From contig JBKPDW010000511.1 in the NCBI GenBank assembly GCA_046728115.1, positions 1 to 8,622 of the forward strand: 8,622 nucleotides of DNA. Reading direction: 5' to 3'. A program made the position numbers and the translations under genes. The stretch's first letter is position 1, and each line of letters starts with the position of its first letter. Source of the DNA: CAVSWN01 sp046728115. Its GTDB lineage: Bacteria; Acidobacteriota; Vicinamibacteria; Vicinamibacterales; CAVVIG01. The notes under the pieces are model-generated. The model searched no databases. It saw only the letters and a list, made by a program, of their open reading frames with translations, and had not been told where the DNA came from. Shown here piece after piece: positions 6,365-8,622 of this stretch.

Positions 6365-8622
6365 GTGCGGAGACGACTGCTCCCGCCGATCGTCTACAGC
6401 CTCGCGGCGGGCGTGTTCACGTGGCCGCTCGTCCTGCAGATGCCGTTGCGGTTGGCCGCGCCGGAGGCGACGGGCGATCCGGCGTTGAATCTGTGGACGC
6501 TCGGATGGGATCTGCAGACGATTACCGCCCACCCGTCGTGGCTCTTCAACGGACGCATCTTCGACGCGGAGATCTTCTATCCCGCCCGCCAGGCACTTGC
6601 GTTCTCCGATCATCTCCTGCTCCAGGCGCTCGCGTTGTGGCCCGTGTACGCGGTGACGGGCCACCTCGTGTTCTGCTACAACCTCCTGTTCGTCGCATCG
6701 CTCGTCGCATCGGCCTGCGCGATGCACGCACTCGTGCGGGAAACGGTCGGCAATGAGCCGGCGGCGTACGTGGGCGGTGTCATCTTCGGCTTCGCGCCTT
6801 ACCATTTCACCCATCTCATTCACCTGCAGCTGCAATCCCTGTACTGGCTGCCATTGACGCTGCTTTTCCTGCATCGCCTGCGCGCAAAGGCACGGTGGCG
6901 TGACTGCGCAGGCCTCGGCATCACGACGGGACTGCAACTGGTCAGCTCGGTGTACTACGGCGTGATCGGCGCGGTGGGTCTCGCCGTAGCGGCGCTCGTC
7001 CTGGCCGTCTCGCCGGGACCCAAGCGAAGAGCGCAGTTCCTGCTTCGCGGTGTCGTGGCCATGATCGCCGCGATGCTCATCGCCCTCCCTTGGGCGCTGC
7101 CGTATTTCCGCGCCGCGCGCGAGTCGGGAGCCGGCCGCAACCTCTACGAAGCGACGCACGGCAGCGCAGTGCTCGCGAGCTACCTACAGGCGCCAGTCAC
7201 CAACGCGCTGTACGGCCGCACCGGATGGCTGCGCCCCGCGCCGGCTGAGCGTCTGCCGCGAAAGGACGGTCCCGAACAAGGGCTCTTTCCGGGGTTCGGT
7301 GCACTGATCCTGGCTGGCTTTGCGCTGCTGCGTGCCTCGCGCGACACACGCGTGCACGTTCACGTTTACGCCGCGCTTGGTCTGGTTGGAGTTGTGCTCT
7401 CGCTCGGTCCGGACGGCATCCGACCGCTCTATGCGGTTCTGTACAACACGCTGTCTGGCATGCAGGCGATCCGAGCGCCGGCTCGATTCAGCGTGCTCGC
7501 ACTGTCCGCGATAGCGATGCTGGCATCCGTTGCAGTGCGCGTGTTCGACGAGCGGCTGCGCCATCCATCGAGCGTCGTTGCTGCGTCCGCGCTGACAGTC
7601 GTGACGCTCGAATGTTTCAACGGCGCAATTTCGTATGCACCGGCGCCGGCGCTGTCGACGCCGGTCGGATCGTGGTTGAAAGCGCATCCCGGCACGGGCG
7701 CCGTGGTATGCGTGCCGATGGTGTTCGACACGGCGAATACGGCGTGCATGCTTGAGTCGCTCGAGCACGGACGGCCGGTCGTCAACGGGTACAGCGGCAT
7801 AACGCCGCCCTTCTTCGCCGCACTCGTGGACGTCGTCCAGCGGCTGCCGTCGGCGGAGTCCCTGAAATCGCTCCACGACCTCGGCGTCGAGTACGTCGTC
7901 AGTGAACATCCGTTGGCCATCGATTCGTCGCTTGCGGGGGTCCTCGTCGAACGGGCGAGGTTCGATGAGCGGAGCATCTACGAGCTCGTCTGGACTGCGG
8001 GCATCAGCGACGACATCAGCGCGCGTGCCGAGGTGCCCGTACCGGACCCGGGCCCTGTTCCGTTCGGCGTGGGCGAGCAGATCATCTATCGCGTCAACTG
8101 GACGACCGGGCCGGTGGGCGTTCCTGCCGGCGAGGCTACGATGTCGGTGGTGGCGGCCGACGACGGACAGTTTCGATTCCTCGTCGCGGGGAAGACCGCC
8201 TCATGGGTGTCGGCGTTCTTCGAGGCGGACGCCACGCTGATGACCACGACCGATGCGAAACTTCGGCCGTTGACCCATGACGAAACGATCGTCGAGGGCG
8301 GCCGGCGGGCTGAGCGACGCTTCGTGTTCGATTCCACGGGCCATTCCGTGCGCATGACGATTAATGGCGGCGAGTCGCTATCCTTTCCGCTAGCCCCGAA
8401 CGCACGCGACCCAATCAGCTTGCTGTTCTATCTGCGGACGCTTCCGCTCTCGCCGACGGCGCAGTTCACGTTGCCGCTCGCCGAAAACGGCCGGCAGATG
8501 TACATGGAAGCCACGGTTGGCGCCGAGGAATCGCTGGCGTTGACGGGACAGGCCTGGAGCGTGTGGCGGGTCGATGCGCGCCTGCGCCAGACCGTCGAGC
8601 GCCGCGCCGCACATGCGCTCAC
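6365..8622 (+). CDS. GT-C-like polytopic membrane protein fused to a DUF3108-like domain (3' end outside window)
   Basis: An uninterrupted frame of at least 752 codons runs off the window end. GTG 6365 is the first usable start after the aminopeptidase stop, 6 nt downstream in the same frame; there is no clear ribosome site, so coupling is possible. Residues about 9-416 carry roughly ten or eleven hydrophobic segments, with conserved-looking loops GDPALNLWTLGWDL (37-50), IFYPARQALAFSDHLL (70-85), EQGLFPGFG (304-312) and AIRAPARF (368-375). These resemble acidobacterial GT-C or YfhO-like membrane proteins that may transfer sugars from lipid carriers. Residues about 430-550 form a soluble alpha/beta segment. 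From about 566, FGVGEQIIYRVNW, then KLRPLTHDETIVEGGRRAER and DPISLLFYLRTLPL match the DUF3108 pattern, a predicted periplasmic beta-rich domain of unknown function. No signal peptide or start separates the parts, so I read one fused protein. Glycosyltransferase activity is a guess. Confidence 0.82.
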   Translation, partial: MRRRLLPPIVYSLAAGVFTWPLVLQMPLRLAAPEATGDPALNLWTLGWDLQTITAHPSWLFNGRIFDAEIFYPARQALAFSDHLLLQALALWPVYAVTGHLVFCYNLLFVASLVASACAMHALVRETVGNEPAAYVGGVIFGFAPYHFTHLIHLQLQSLYWLPLTLLFLHRLRAKARWRDCAGLGITTGLQLVSSVYYGVIGAVGLAVAALVLAVSPGPKRRAQFLLRGVVAMIAAMLIALPWALPYFRAARESGAGRNLYEATHGSAVLASYLQAPVTNALYGRTGWLRPAPAERLPRKDGPEQGLFPGFGALILAGFALLRASRDTRVHVHVYAALGLVGVVLSLGPDGIRPLYAVLYNTLSGMQAIRAPARFSVLALSAIAMLASVAVRVFDERLRHPSSVVAASALTVVTLECFNGAISYAPAPALSTPVGSWLKAHPGTGAVVCVPMVFDTANTACMLESLEHGRPVVNGYSGITPPFFAALVDVVQRLPSAESLKSLHDLGVEYVVSEHPLAIDSSLAGVLVERARFDERSIYELVWTAGISDDISARAEVPVPDPGPVPFGVGEQIIYRVNWTTGPVGVPAGEATMSVVAADDGQFRFLVAGKTASWVSAFFEADATLMTTTDAKLRPLTHDETIVEGGRRAERRFVFDSTGHSVRMTINGGESLSFPLAPNARDPISLLFYLRTLPLSPTAQFTLPLAENGRQMYMEATVGAEESLALTGQAWSVWRVDARLRQTVERRAAHAL

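Noticed and set aside
6062..7159. Minus-strand open frame of 365 codons near the membrane-protein start
   Set aside because: It overlaps the end of the aminopeptidase and the N-terminal half of the membrane protein, has shadow-type composition and no domain.
8050..8622. Separate DUF3108 gene starting after the membrane protein
   Set aside because: No stop codon, signal peptide or ribosome site separates the two parts; the frame is continuous.

Overview
The window is GC-rich bacterial chromosomal DNA with tightly packed genes. Gene content and protein style (ferredoxin-type nitrite/sulfite reductase, secreted M1 aminopeptidase, polytopic GT-C-like protein with an FGVGE-type DUF3108 domain) look like an Acidobacteriota genome, possibly class Vicinamibacteria. 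That is an inference from style only; no rRNA or marker gene is present. I see no tRNA, rRNA, CRISPR array, insertion sequence or phage gene.

Layout. Positions 1-148 are non-coding and hold a short tandem octamer repeat plus a loosely inverted partner downstream of the first operon. Positions 149-3485 hold a three-gene minus-strand operon: a precorrin-2 dehydrogenase/ferrochelatase-type protein (first), uroporphyrinogen-III C-methyltransferase cobA (second, 10-nt overlap), and a siroheme/[4Fe-4S] nitrite/sulfite reductase (third, 14-nt gap). The operon makes siroheme and then the enzyme that uses it, which fits assimilatory sulfite (or nitrite) reduction. Positions 3486-3751 are a divergent control region. 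On the plus strand follow a secreted M1-family zinc aminopeptidase (3752-6358) and, 6 nt after its stop, a long membrane protein that is cut by the window end (6365 to beyond 8622). It joins a GT-C-like membrane domain to a C-terminal DUF3108-like domain.

The most interesting element is the minus-strand leader of the siroheme/reductase operon. It contains a 29-codon ORF (3693-3604) whose residues 6-13 read CMCTCGCC, i.e. five Cys in eight codons. A hairpin begins in the last codon of that run. A second hairpin lies at the leader stop. A strong intrinsic terminator (GC-rich stem plus TTTTTGTTTTT) follows, only 38 nt before the first structural gene. The neighbouring upstream gene is divergent, so this terminator has no upstream minus-strand gene to end. 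The arrangement reads as a cysteine-responsive ribosome-mediated transcription attenuator: charged tRNA-Cys would report sulfur sufficiency and switch off sulfite reductase and siroheme synthesis. A TTGACG-N18-TAAAAA promoter candidate would place the transcription start near the leader GTG, so the leader peptide may be translated leaderlessly, as reported for polycysteine leader ORFs in mycobacteria. The antiterminator partner could not be assigned by eye.
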